The notes under the pieces are model-generated. The model searched no databases, had not been told where the DNA came from, and worked only from the letters and a program-made list of their open reading frames with translations. Source: Myxococcales bacterium (GTDB taxonomy: Bacteria; Myxococcota; Polyangia; HGW-17; SLPX01). From it: a DNA stretch of 16,462 bases. Positions within the stretch are counted from its first letter, which is position 1, and each line of letters opens with the position of its first letter. This document shows positions 10,040-16,462 of this stretch, in pieces. The position numbers and the translations under genes are program-made. The stretch spans positions 1-16,462 of the forward strand of contig SLPX01000421.1 in NCBI GenBank assembly GCA_007131745.1. The letters are read 5' to 3'.

Positions 10040-12765
10040 AGGGGTTGCTTTTGAAGAGTAAACATGTCGCTGCATGTCTGGTTTGCGTTTTATCTTTTGT
10101 TTTGACCGGTTGCGAAAAGGCGAAGGTTGAAACTCCTCAAAGAAATCTTGAAAGACCTGTTGACATGGCCTTTTTTTGCGCGGGACCGGTGGACCCGGAG
10201 AGCGAAGCGATTTCGGCTCTCGGCGCTGATTTGTGCGATACCTCGCTGGTCTGGTGTGAGAGTTCGGAGGAAGAATGCGAGGAAACTCTCGGAAAAAGAA
10301 CCCTCCTGGGGCTCGTGCTGAACTCCAGTAGGGGAGAACTTGGACTTGTGAACGTAACCCGCAGGACTCTTTTGGATCTTGAATCCCGGCAACCCGGTTT
10401 CACATTCGTCCCGGTCGGTTCATTGCCTACAGCTGTCGGGGTTACACATGACGGATGCTCGGCGGTTACCCTGAACGGCGGGGAATGCAATGCGAGTCTT
10501 GTGGATACAACGGGTTTGCTTGATCTCGTGGGAGCGGACACGATCCGGGAGGAGGAAAGCGGACCTTTGGTCAGGCATGTTTCTTTTTATACCGATTCGG
10601 GAAGGTTGTTGGCTAGACCAGCGGACCTGGTCATGACGCCGGGGCCTTTTTGGCCGCCCCAGGCGGCAGCGTGTTCTGCATCGGGCAGTGAATACAGCGC
10701 TTTTGTTTCCTTTCCGGGCTGCGGCCTTGTCGCCGAGGTGAATCTGGCCGACGGTCGTATCCTTCAAAGTGCCCGCGTTACCAGGGAAGGCATCCTGGAC
10801 ATGGGTACTGATCCTGTTTGTCCCCGTGAATGTCCGGATTATTTCGGCGACGCGGTTCAGGGAGGATCGTTGAGCGAGGATGGACCCCGCCATTTTGCAT
10901 ACAGAAGTTTTGCCGAGACCGGGAGAAGTCCCGTGTTGTACATAGCGCCCGACAGGGGTGATTATGTAGCCATGATTTCCCTCACTCCCGAGGGGAGTTT
11001 CAACTATGCCGGTTCCAGGGTGCTTGAGCTGGAAAATGTCCGGCTGGGAATACGCAGGATCAGGCTTTCTCCGGTTTCGATTACGCCCGATGATTTCCAG
11101 TTTTTATATGCGGTCACCCGTGACGGAGACATAAGGGTGATTGATGTGTCCGGCGAACCTGAGATGGAGTGTGAGACAAATCCCGATCCCAGGGATCCTT
11201 TATTTCAAATCCAGGGATGGCGGCGGTCCTACGGCGCCTGCATACCATTGGATGAAGACGTGATGCGCGCTCCCATGTTCGAAACACCCGGAATAACCCC
11301 ACCAGCATCCAGAAAGTTTGTCGACGTTGGTTTTACTGTGGTTTTCGCCGAAGGATATGATGAAGAGTTGGATGTTCTGGATCCACGCAGGCTTGACGGT
11401 GTGTTTGCTTACGGGGTGACAATGGACGGGGCATCATATTTAATAAATGTGGATGAACGGTTTCGCCCGGCGGAAAATGGTGACGATCAGGACCCCCTGG
11501 ACGCGAGAATGGCGGACGGCATCCATGCCGTGATATCGCATCAGATTCGCAATTCGGTCGACACCCGGTCCACCGAAGACGGCCCGCCCAGGGCGGAAGA
11601 GCCTTTCAAATATTACAGGAGGGGAAGCGAGGTGCGGGATCCGCCTGCAGGGGTGACCCTTGATTCCGTGATCATCGATGATCCGAAGATCGCTGTGAGT
11701 GAGACCTGGACCTTGGGGTACGAGGGTATTTTACCCGGTGGCGGCCGGTCCACGGGCTACGTCGTGAAAAGGGTCGATTTGGAAAACAACGGTGATACGG
11801 TCGAATTCCGAGACACTGGTTCAAAGGGATTCTGTTCCACCGGGGTGGATGTCGGGGATCGACTTTTGATAAAAGGCTGTAGTTTTGACAGAGATTGTCC
11901 CGAGGGATTCGGTTGCTTGGATAACCCACGTACCGGCCAGACTCTGGGCGGAATTTGCCTTGATGCCAGGCACGTGCGCACCGAAACGGTTAATGATGCA
12001 TGTCTTCCCTTGGCTCTTGGAACCAGGGAATACGAGGTGATCGACGCTTATGACGACTTGCTTGTATTGGGCCTGACCATGGCGCCCGGAACGTCGTGCG
12101 ATACGGCTGCGGATTGCGGAATAGAGGATGAACCCGGTTTGTCTTTCCTGTGCGAAGAAGGGAGATGCGCGGTGGATTGTAGTGAAGTCGGATGGGATGG
12201 AGAACCGGTCGAGGATTGTGCGGTGGTAGGCGGTGTTTGTTTGGAAGGGAGATGCGTCAATGCTCCTTTGCCTAATGCCTACTATGAAATTGACGGGGAA
12301 TTGTCATGGTGTCTTCCATTGCTTGTCGATTACGAAATACGAGCCGCCGGCGTGTACCTGGCGGTGGGGTCGATTACCGGTGCGATATTGTCTCGAACGA
12401 CCGATGAAGACATGGGCGGCATGTGTGTCGACGACGAGGAAGCATCCGATCTCTTCAGATTTCGAGTGTTTCCGGAGCCCGATGTTTTTTCGAATCCGTT
12501 TTTCAGTTTGACTTTGGGTGGAACCCAAAACGCGGATGAGCTGCAAAGGGGCGACTCCATAGGTTTTAATATTGTGGCCGGTTTCAGAGCCATGGGTGTC
12601 AATCTGGCGTGCCGTTTGCCGGCGAAGGCGGTCACAGCGCCGGACGGAAATATTTATGTTGTGGACATAGGGGACGATGTGACGATGGCCGGCGGTGTGG
12701 CGGGACGGGTAGTCAGAATCCTTGGTCCGAGTATTGCTTTGGATCCGGATTTTCTTATCCGGTAA
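10036..12765 (+). CDS. Large surface lipoprotein, companion of the propeller protein
   Basis: The GTG at 10036 overlaps the upstream stop in a GTGA, a sign of translational coupling, with AAGGG about ten bases before it. The 909-residue product has a canonical lipoprotein signal ending in VLTGC, the lipidated Cys being residue 26; Glu at +2 does not match the Asp inner-membrane retention signal. The body is beta-rich with propeller-like phrases (LGLVLNSSRGELGLVNV, FLYAVTRDGDIRVIDVSG, APDGNIYVVDIGDD) and is rich in Cys. Two cysteine clusters occur near residues 615-645 (CSFDRDCPEGFGC) and 685-735 (CDTAADCG... FLCEEGRCAVDC), related in style to the repeats of the upstream protein. It probably sits at the outer membrane and works with the preceding gene product. 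No named family is recognised. Confidence 0.85.
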   Translation: MKGLLLKSKHVAACLVCVLSFVLTGCEKAKVETPQRNLERPVDMAFFCAGPVDPESEAISALGADLCDTSLVWCESSEEECEETLGKRTLLGLVLNSSRGELGLVNVTRRTLLDLESRQPGFTFVPVGSLPTAVGVTHDGCSAVTLNGGECNASLVDTTGLLDLVGADTIREEESGPLVRHVSFYTDSGRLLARPADLVMTPGPFWPPQAAACSASGSEYSAFVSFPGCGLVAEVNLADGRILQSARVTREGILDMGTDPVCPRECPDYFGDAVQGGSLSEDGPRHFAYRSFAETGRSPVLYIAPDRGDYVAMISLTPEGSFNYAGSRVLELENVRLGIRRIRLSPVSITPDDFQFLYAVTRDGDIRVIDVSGEPEMECETNPDPRDPLFQIQGWRRSYGACIPLDEDVMRAPMFETPGITPPASRKFVDVGFTVVFAEGYDEELDVLDPRRLDGVFAYGVTMDGASYLINVDERFRPAENGDDQDPLDARMADGIHAVISHQIRNSVDTRSTEDGPPRAEEPFKYYRRGSEVRDPPAGVTLDSVIIDDPKIAVSETWTLGYEGILPGGGRSTGYVVKRVDLENNGDTVEFRDTGSKGFCSTGVDVGDRLLIKGCSFDRDCPEGFGCLDNPRTGQTLGGICLDARHVRTETVNDACLPLALGTREYEVIDAYDDLLVLGLTMAPGTSCDTAADCGIEDEPGLSFLCEEGRCAVDCSEVGWDGEPVEDCAVVGGVCLEGRCVNAPLPNAYYEIDGELSWCLPLLVDYEIRAAGVYLAVGSITGAILSRTTDEDMGGMCVDDEEASDLFRFRVFPEPDVFSNPFFSLTLGGTQNADELQRGDSIGFNIVAGFRAMGVNLACRLPAKAVTAPDGNIYVVDIGDDVTMAGGVAGRVVRILGPSIALDPDFLIR

Positions 12766-12845
12766 TTCACCCGGTTCGGCGCCGGTTCACGGATGCCGAA
12801 CGGATTTGGAATGACTATCGGATCCGGTGGGAACGAGGGTGTACA
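12766..12845 (+). promoter_or_regulatory. Intergenic inverted repeat before the FHA gene
   Basis: Eighty bases between the lipoprotein and FHA genes hold a perfect 7-bp inverted repeat, GTTCGGC (12774-12780) with GCCGAAC (12795-12801), and a 14-base loop. There is no T-tract after it, so it is not an ordinary intrinsic terminator. A second 6-bp pair, CCGGAT/ATCCGG (12745-12762), lies in the last codons of the lipoprotein gene. GAGGGT at 12835-12840 is the ribosome site for the next gene. An operator, processing site or chance pairing are all possible. Confidence 0.3.
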
Positions 12846-13661
12846 GTGGAAACAAGTTTTCGAGTAAAACTAGGGGCGCATCTCATCGATTTGTACGAAG
12901 GTGAAACCATCATCGGTCGGGATGAACAGTGCGGTGTCTGTCTTGAAGACGATCAGGTCAGCCGCCGTCACGCTTCCATAACCGTGCGCAATGGAAAAGC
13001 CGTTTTGATGGATCTTGACAGTAAAAACGGCACCAAGTTAAACGGCGACAAGGTCCGGGCACCGGCCGCCTTGAAAGACGGCGACAAGATTTCGATTGGT
13101 AGTCAGACCTTGCTGTTGATGGAAACCAGATCAAGATCAAGGGAAAAATCAGGTTTGCGCAGCGGAACGCTTGATGGCTTCAAGGCAAGACAACCATTGC
13201 CCACCATGGCCTCGATAGATCCACATCACGCGGAAGTCGGAGGGGGAGTCAGCGCGGAAGCGGATCTGTTGCGGAAATCCCTGCAAATGGGAAGATGGAA
13301 AGAAGCCGAACGGCTTCTAAAGGCCCGGGTCACAAGGTTGCTTACAGCTTCGGAACCGCCTTCCCCTTTGGACCCGAGAGTCGAGATGACGGTTCAAGGA
13401 CTTCTTAGATTGGCGCAACACGAAATGGACCCGGTCTGGCTGGACAGGCTGTTCAAGCTGTACGCAACGCTAAGGTGGTGGATGAACGACCGGACATTGC
13501 AGAACGCGGTCCGTTTGATGAGGGCGATGGGCCAAGTCGGCGGGAACGGGCTCAAAGAATATATCAGCTATTGGAACAGGCACGATTCCGAGTTGGAAAT
13601 CGAGGAAAGGACGATTCTCTCCAGGCTTGAAACAGAGGTGCAAATGCTTTTCGACTCGTGA
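12846..13661 (+). CDS. FHA-domain protein (phosphothreonine-binding)
   Basis: GTG at 12846 is preceded by GAGGGT with a five-base gap and places the FHA domain at the N-terminus; the frame is open further upstream but that part is composed like noncoding sequence. The 271-residue protein starts with a complete FHA domain (about 1-90) with the key motifs IIGRD (22-26), SRRHA (39-43) and DSKNGTKLNG. These residues bind phosphothreonine peptides in the family, so the protein probably reads out Ser/Thr kinase signalling in the cytoplasm. A polar linker (about 95-135) leads to a helical C-terminal region of roughly 135 residues (LLRKSLQMGRWKEAERLLKARV, a TPR-like helix pair, then Trp-rich helices). 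No kinase gene is in the window. It follows the surface-protein pair by 80 bases and may be transcribed with it. Confidence 0.9.
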   Translation: METSFRVKLGAHLIDLYEGETIIGRDEQCGVCLEDDQVSRRHASITVRNGKAVLMDLDSKNGTKLNGDKVRAPAALKDGDKISIGSQTLLLMETRSRSREKSGLRSGTLDGFKARQPLPTMASIDPHHAEVGGGVSAEADLLRKSLQMGRWKEAERLLKARVTRLLTASEPPSPLDPRVEMTVQGLLRLAQHEMDPVWLDRLFKLYATLRWWMNDRTLQNAVRLMRAMGQVGGNGLKEYISYWNRHDSELEIEERTILSRLETEVQMLFDS

Positions 13662-13719
13662 ACCGGAAGCTGCTCCCGGAAGCGTGCAGAGTTTTTTCTC
13701 TTTTTTGCATTGTTGGGGG

Positions 13720-13748
13720 TTGACACCGGTGCTCGGATAACTTAAACA
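13720..13748 (+). promoter_or_regulatory. Candidate promoter of the initiator tRNA
   Basis: TTGACA at 13720-13725 is a perfect -35. A 17-base spacer leads to TAAACA (13743-13748), a weak -10 with TA..-type core. Transcription would begin around 13755, a few bases before the mature tRNA 5' end at 13762. Position relative to the tRNA is the main support. Confidence 0.5.
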
Positions 13749-13761
13749 CACGCTTGTTTGT

Positions 13762-13835
<74 letters not shown>

Positions 13836-13845
13836 TATATGATTC

Positions 13846-13887
13846 AAAGGGCTTACGGCCATGTTGCTGTAGGCCCTTTTTGTTTTT
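13846..13887 (+). terminator. Intrinsic terminator of tRNA-fMet
   Basis: A 14-bp stem, AAAGGGCTTACGGC (13846-13859) pairing with GCTGTAGGCCCTTT (13866-13879) through two G-U pairs, has a six-base loop and is followed by TTGTTTTT. It starts eleven bases after the tRNA 3' end. Its stability and T-tract make it a convincing rho-independent terminator. Confidence 0.9.
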
Positions 13888-14137
13888 GCGTCTCATGCGT
13901 ACCCCGGGAAGCCCAAAGACTTGTGTCCAACCCTTGAAGATGCCGAGGGGTCATTTTGCAGGTAATGCCTCTGGGAATGTCATTCTTGGTTCTCAGCGTT
14001 GAAAAATGCTGAGTGGATTTCTTTTCGATCTTCTTTTTGAAGATTTGCCGGGTCATGGTATGTTCATGCTGTCTTGCGCCGGAATAGGCGACGAGAATTT
14101 TGGAGGATTCCGGGAAAGATGTAAATAGGAGGATTGA
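13888..14137 (+). other. Intergenic region with two small hairpins
   Basis: About 250 bases without a convincing gene (a 35-codon frame from 13898 has no ribosome site). CTCAGC/GCTGAG (13992-14013) and ATCTTC/GAAGAT around a TTTTT loop (14028-14044) are small perfect inverted repeats. Two GGAGG motifs occur, at 14102 and 14128; the second is the ribosome site of the next gene. No clear promoter could be picked out, although one is expected here. Confidence 0.4.
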
Positions 14138-14587
14138 ATGTTTGCCAAGGAATCAGTGGTTAAAATAGGTACTTTGAGTACTAAGAGACGGTTGATCATG
14201 ATTTGTTTTTTTCTGGCAGGAGTGTCTGCGTTGATCATTCCATTCGGTGTGCGGGAGTTGAAAGCTCAACGCACAAAAGGAATAACCGGTTCCTGGGAGG
14301 TCAGTTGCTGGAACTCAAGAGGTATGGTCATCGAGTTTACCGGAAGGGGAGAGAATATATCGGGGCGCATCAGGGTTTTGGGCAGGGGCGGTACGTTTGG
14401 ATACTCGAGAGGGGATGAGATCTTCAAGTTGAAAGAAGACGGGTCGAGGTGGACCGGGCAGTTTTTGTGGCGAAGCACCTGTGGGACCAAGATCTGGCAG
14501 CACATCACTTTTGTGATGAAAAAAGATCGGCTTCACGGCACCACGGCCAATGAACATTGCTATGAATACATGAAGAGAGCTAACTAG
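14138..14587 (+). CDS. Small exported protein of unknown function
   Basis: AGGAGG at 14127-14132, five bases before the ATG, fixes the start of this 149-residue protein. The N-terminus is basic (STKRR) followed by one hydrophobic segment (about residues 19-38, LIMICFFLAGVSALIIPFGV) and ELKAQ, which could be a signal-peptidase site after Ala or an uncleaved anchor. The ~105-residue exported domain is beta-rich: GITGSWEVSC, MVIEFTGRGENISGRIRVLG, RWTGQFLWRSTCG, WQHITFVMKKDRLHGTT. It has three cysteines. The strand pattern with GSW at the start and repeated G.W-type turns recalls small lipocalin-like or DUF-type barrels, but no family can be named. Its stop codon overlaps that of the convergent fructokinase gene. 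Confidence 0.75.
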   Translation: MFAKESVVKIGTLSTKRRLIMICFFLAGVSALIIPFGVRELKAQRTKGITGSWEVSCWNSRGMVIEFTGRGENISGRIRVLGRGGTFGYSRGDEIFKLKEDGSRWTGQFLWRSTCGTKIWQHITFVMKKDRLHGTTANEHCYEYMKRAN

Positions 14588-15549
14588 CCTTCCAGGTGAT
14601 TTTTCCGTGTCCCGCCCTTTTTCTCGAGTGAGGGAAGAAGGGCTGCTCCTCTCACCCCACCCGAATCTCCGAAACGAGGCGGCAGAAGAAGTGTTTCGAC
14701 CGTGTCGGAGAATACGTATTCGCCCCAGAGCTTAGGGACGTTTTTATATAGCCTGTCTATGTTTGAAAGTCCTCCGCCGAGCACAATGACATCAGGATCC
14801 AAAATGTTGATCACATGAGCCAGCCCTCTCGCAAGACGGTCCTCGTATCGCCTGAGCGTATCCTCGGACCGCTCGTCTCCTTGTTGAGCCATCCGGAGGA
14901 TATCCCCGGGTTCCGGTTTTTTCGTAGTGCCGTTCTTCTCCTCTTGGCCCTCTCCCGATATCCGCAGATGATCCGAAGCCATCCCCGGGCCGGACAGGTA
15001 AGTCTCAAGACATCCCCTACGGCCGCAATAACAAACAGGCCCGGGAAGCTCATCGGGCCGCGGCCACGGAAGGGGGTTATGGCCCCACTCTCCCGCGATT
15101 GCATTGGGGCCGCTCAGCACCTTCCCTCTCACCACGACGCCGGCACCGGTTCCCGTGCCTATGATCACTCCGAACACAACCTCCTTCCCGTCACCCGAGC
15201 CCCCGAGGGCTTCCGAAAGCGCGAAGCAGTTTGCGTCGTTGGTGAATTCAATCGGTCGTCCGAGGGTTTTCTGAAGATCCTCACGAAGGGGGCGGCCGTT
15301 GAGCGCTGTAGAATTGGAGTTTTTTAACAAGCCGGTTGCAGGCGAGACCGCGCCCGGCGTTCCTACGCCGATTGTGTGGCGGCCGTCCACCCTTGTTTCA
15401 AGCTCGCGTACAATAGCTGCAATCCTTGATATTATCCCCTCGTAATCGCCTTTCGGCGTGGGTTTCCTGATGCGCTCCAAGACATCGCCCTCATGGTTCA
15501 TTACGATGCCTTCAATCTTTGTTCCACCAAGATCGATTCCGATTCTCAT
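14584..15549 (-). CDS. mak: ROK-family fructokinase (Mak type)
   Basis: Phosphorylates fructose, possibly other hexoses, with ATP. The 321-residue protein starts MRIGIDLGGTK, the same first residues as E. coli Mak, so the ATG at 15547-15549 is preferred over an upstream TTG at 15618. Seen in order: phosphate-binding DLGGTK (6-11), VSPATGLLKNSNSTALNGRP (68-87), NDANCFALSEA with catalytic Asp105, IIGTGTGAGV (129-138), GEWGHNPLPW with His157, the ROK zinc site CYCGRRGC (Cys173, 175, 180), and LAHVINILDPDVIVLGGGLSN. This is much closer to Mak than to NagK or glucokinase as remembered. A short charged insertion (about 199-213) is unusual. No sugar transporter or regulator is adjacent. No Shine-Dalgarno precedes the start; see the promoter entry. 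Confidence 0.93.
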   Translation of the reverse strand: MRIGIDLGGTKIEGIVMNHEGDVLERIRKPTPKGDYEGIISRIAAIVRELETRVDGRHTIGVGTPGAVSPATGLLKNSNSTALNGRPLREDLQKTLGRPIEFTNDANCFALSEALGGSGDGKEVVFGVIIGTGTGAGVVVRGKVLSGPNAIAGEWGHNPLPWPRPDELPGPVCYCGRRGCLETYLSGPGMASDHLRISGEGQEEKNGTTKKPEPGDILRMAQQGDERSEDTLRRYEDRLARGLAHVINILDPDVIVLGGGLSNIDRLYKNVPKLWGEYVFSDTVETLLLPPRFGDSGGVRGAALLPSLEKKGGTRKNHLEG

Positions 15550-15556
15550 GTTGGGC

Positions 15557-15585
15557 AATATACAAAAGAATTGTTTCCATTGGAA
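15557..15585 (-). promoter_or_regulatory. Candidate promoter giving leaderless mak mRNA
   Basis: Read on the minus strand, TATATT (15562-15557) matches the -10 consensus at five of six positions and is followed by seven bases and then the mak ATG, so the transcript would start at or within one base of the start codon. TTCCAA (15585-15580), 17 bases upstream, is a weak -35. The absence of a Shine-Dalgarno between them fits leaderless translation. Confidence 0.45.
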
Positions 15586-15676
15586 GGTGGTACGAAAAAA
15601 CCTTTGCAACTCTTTCAACCCGACGCCCTTCTTCCTTTAACAAGTCACAGAGTCCGTCGTACGTCCCCCTCATCCG

Positions 15677-15771
15677 GTGACAATCGAGCGAGCCAGTTTT
15701 TTACGGCGGCGCCCAAACCGCCGGACGTCGCCGTTTGAAGCTCCCCCTTGGGGAGCATCATCGGCGACTCG
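15677..15771 (+). repeat. Intergenic repeat copy A (partial, compact)
   Basis: Shares with copies B and C the run TGACA, ATCGAGCGAGCC, a T-tract and a GC hairpin before CAAACCG, but the left palindrome arm is missing, so only GAGCGAGCC (15686-15694) remains. Its hairpin is CGGCGG/CCGCCG (15704-15723). Downstream it has a nested structure: GTCGCCG (15727-15733) pairs with CGGCGAC (15762-15768) around a perfect 7-bp hairpin GCTCCCC/GGGGAGC with loop CTT (15740-15756). The matching part of copy B has CTCCC/GGGAG at the same place. Confidence 0.7.
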
Positions 15772-15798
15772 GTTGAATCCCTTCAGCCCTTCGGGCAG

Positions 15799-15985
15799 CG
15801 GTCTTCAAACGCCGTCTTATTGGGCGACCGCCTTTTTTTGCGGCTCGCTCTGATGACAGCCAATGATCGAGCGAGCCTGTTTTGTCGGCAGTGGACAAAC
15901 CGTCTGTCACAGCGATGCCGAACCATGGGTCTTCGCAGGGGCCGAAATCGCCGGACGGCTTGTTTGAACCTCCCTGCGGGAGTTT
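15799..15985 (+). repeat. Intergenic repeat copy B
   Basis: Begins with GCGGTC/GACCGC pairing (15799-15829) and a run CCTTTTTTTGCGG, then a perfect 9-bp palindrome GGCTCGCTC (15842-15850) and GAGCGAGCC (15869-15877) around an 18-base loop, followed by TGTTTT. On the plus strand this resembles an intrinsic terminator. Then come GGCAGT/ACCGTC (a weakened version of the copy C hairpin) and CTCCC/GGGAG (15970-15982). Copy C repeats the same order about 354 bases later. Confidence 0.75.
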
Positions 15986-16015
15986 CGTCTGCGCCTCGTC
16001 GAAGCCGCTTCATCC

Positions 16016-16079
16016 TTCACCCATTCCAACCCCTCCTCCACCCGGAAGCGCGACTTCGAACGCCGGCTAACTCCGGCCC
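16016..16079 (+). repeat. Sub-repeat D1 of the intergenic element
   Basis: TTCACCCATTCCA (16016-16028) and GGAAGCGCGACTT (16044-16056) recur in the same order and spacing 104 bases later, as TTCACCCATTCCA (16120-16132) and GGAAGCGCAACTT (16148-16160). In the second copy this block leads straight into the palindrome of copy C; here it leads into unrelated sequence, so D1 looks like an extra or truncated unit start. Confidence 0.65.
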
Positions 16080-16119
16080 TGCTGCGACTTTTATGGTTCG
16101 GCAAATTCGTCCGAGTCGC

Positions 16120-16341
16120 TTCACCCATTCCACCACCCCCAGCACCTGGAAGCGCAACTTAGATGTCGGTTTATTGTCCATCTGCCTTTTTTTGCGGCTC
16201 GCTCTGATGACAGCGAATGATCGAGCGAGCCTGTTTTTTAAGGCGGTGGACAAACCGCCGGTCCCGGTGCGGCCGAGGCCATGTTTTCGCAGGCTCCAAA
16301 AACGCGGCACGTCGTTGTTTAAAATTCTCCGGGTGAGGTTC
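16120..16341 (+). repeat. Intergenic repeat copy C with sub-repeat D2, most complete unit
   Basis: Starts with the D block (16120-16160), then TTTATTG and GCCTTTTTTTGCGG, the 9-bp palindrome GGCTCGCTC (16196-16204)/GAGCGAGCC (16223-16231), TGTTTTTT, and a perfect 6-bp hairpin GGCGGT/ACCGCC with loop GGACAA (16242-16259). A degenerate tail (GTTTAAAATTCTCC..GAGG) matches the GTTTGAA-CTCCC region of copies A and B. The core from CCTTTTTTT to CAAACCG is nearly identical to copy B. Confidence 0.75.
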
Positions 16342-16462
16342 GTGTAACCGAAAGCGGATGGGCCTTTACAATTTGCCCGGAATTGTTGTGATGTCTACAT
16401 CCCCGGCCTTGCGCCATCCCACCGAAAGCAGCCATGTCCGAGGTGAAACGACCTCCCGCTCG
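16342..16462. other. Right-edge sequence, undetermined
   Basis: Short frames run off the edge on both strands: a plus-strand ATG at 16358 and a minus-strand frame ending in TAA at 16366-16368 (C-terminus VDITTIPGKL). The minus frame reads slightly more protein-like, but about 30 codons are too few to call a gene. No repeat unit continues into this stretch. Confidence 0.2.

Noticed and set aside
13664..13706. Terminator after the FHA gene
   Set aside because: The T-runs at 13691-13706 are preceded only by weak, imperfect stems (CTGC/GCAG), so a terminator cannot be supported.
15550..15618. Upstream TTG start for mak, adding 23 residues
   Set aside because: The extension has no family counterpart and contains the candidate promoter; E. 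coli Mak begins at the equivalent of the ATG at 15549.
15677..16341. CRISPR array
   Set aside because: Three units with irregular spacing (about 183 and 354 bases), diverged modules and no short identical repeats with uniform spacers; no cas genes.
15748..16347. 199-codon plus-strand open frame spanning repeat copies B and C
   Set aside because: Starts at TTG without a ribosome site, is Arg/Ser/Pro-rich, and its only repeated motif comes from the palindromic DNA repeat; homologous copy A is not in a comparable frame.

Overview
The window looks like a piece of a moderately GC-rich Gram-negative chromosome. Outer-membrane-type beta-barrel proteins, a lipoprotein with a canonical lipobox, and secreted proteins carrying 'C..D.DC..G..C' cysteine repeats next to an FHA-domain protein together suggest a deltaproteobacterial lineage of the Myxococcota/Bradymonadota kind. 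That placement is inference from gene style, not from a marker phylogeny.

Left part (1-1628): two tandem paralogous genes for exported, probable outer-membrane barrel proteins. The first is cut by the window edge. A 180-base leader region follows, with a candidate promoter and two small hairpins.

Centre (1809-13661): a long same-strand run. It starts with glycyl-tRNA synthetase as a single fused alpha-beta polypeptide (glyQS). Then come a possible 36-codon mini-gene, a 90-residue membrane protein and pyruvate phosphate dikinase (ppdK). Two large exported proteins follow, coupled by a GTGA overlap: one propeller-like with three inserted cysteine-rich repeats, the other a lipoprotein. An FHA-domain protein follows after 80 bases. 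Gaps of -4 to about 120 bases are compatible with one or two operons. The first half is housekeeping (translation and the pyruvate/PEP node); the second half is an uncharacterised surface module.

Right part (13662-16462): an initiator tRNA-Met with its own candidate promoter and a strong intrinsic terminator; a small exported unknown protein; and, converging on it so that both stop codons share one CTAG, a Mak-type ROK fructokinase on the minus strand that may be translated from a leaderless transcript. The last 0.9 kb has no convincing gene. It holds a composite intergenic repeat in three diverged copies, built from a 9-bp palindrome followed by a T-tract, a GGCGGT-type hairpin and a CTCCC-type hairpin. 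It is the least explained sequence in the window.

No CRISPR array, insertion sequence, integrase or plasmid function was seen. The main candidates for something undescribed are the terminal repeat family and the pair of cysteine-rich propeller/lipoprotein genes with the FHA gene.
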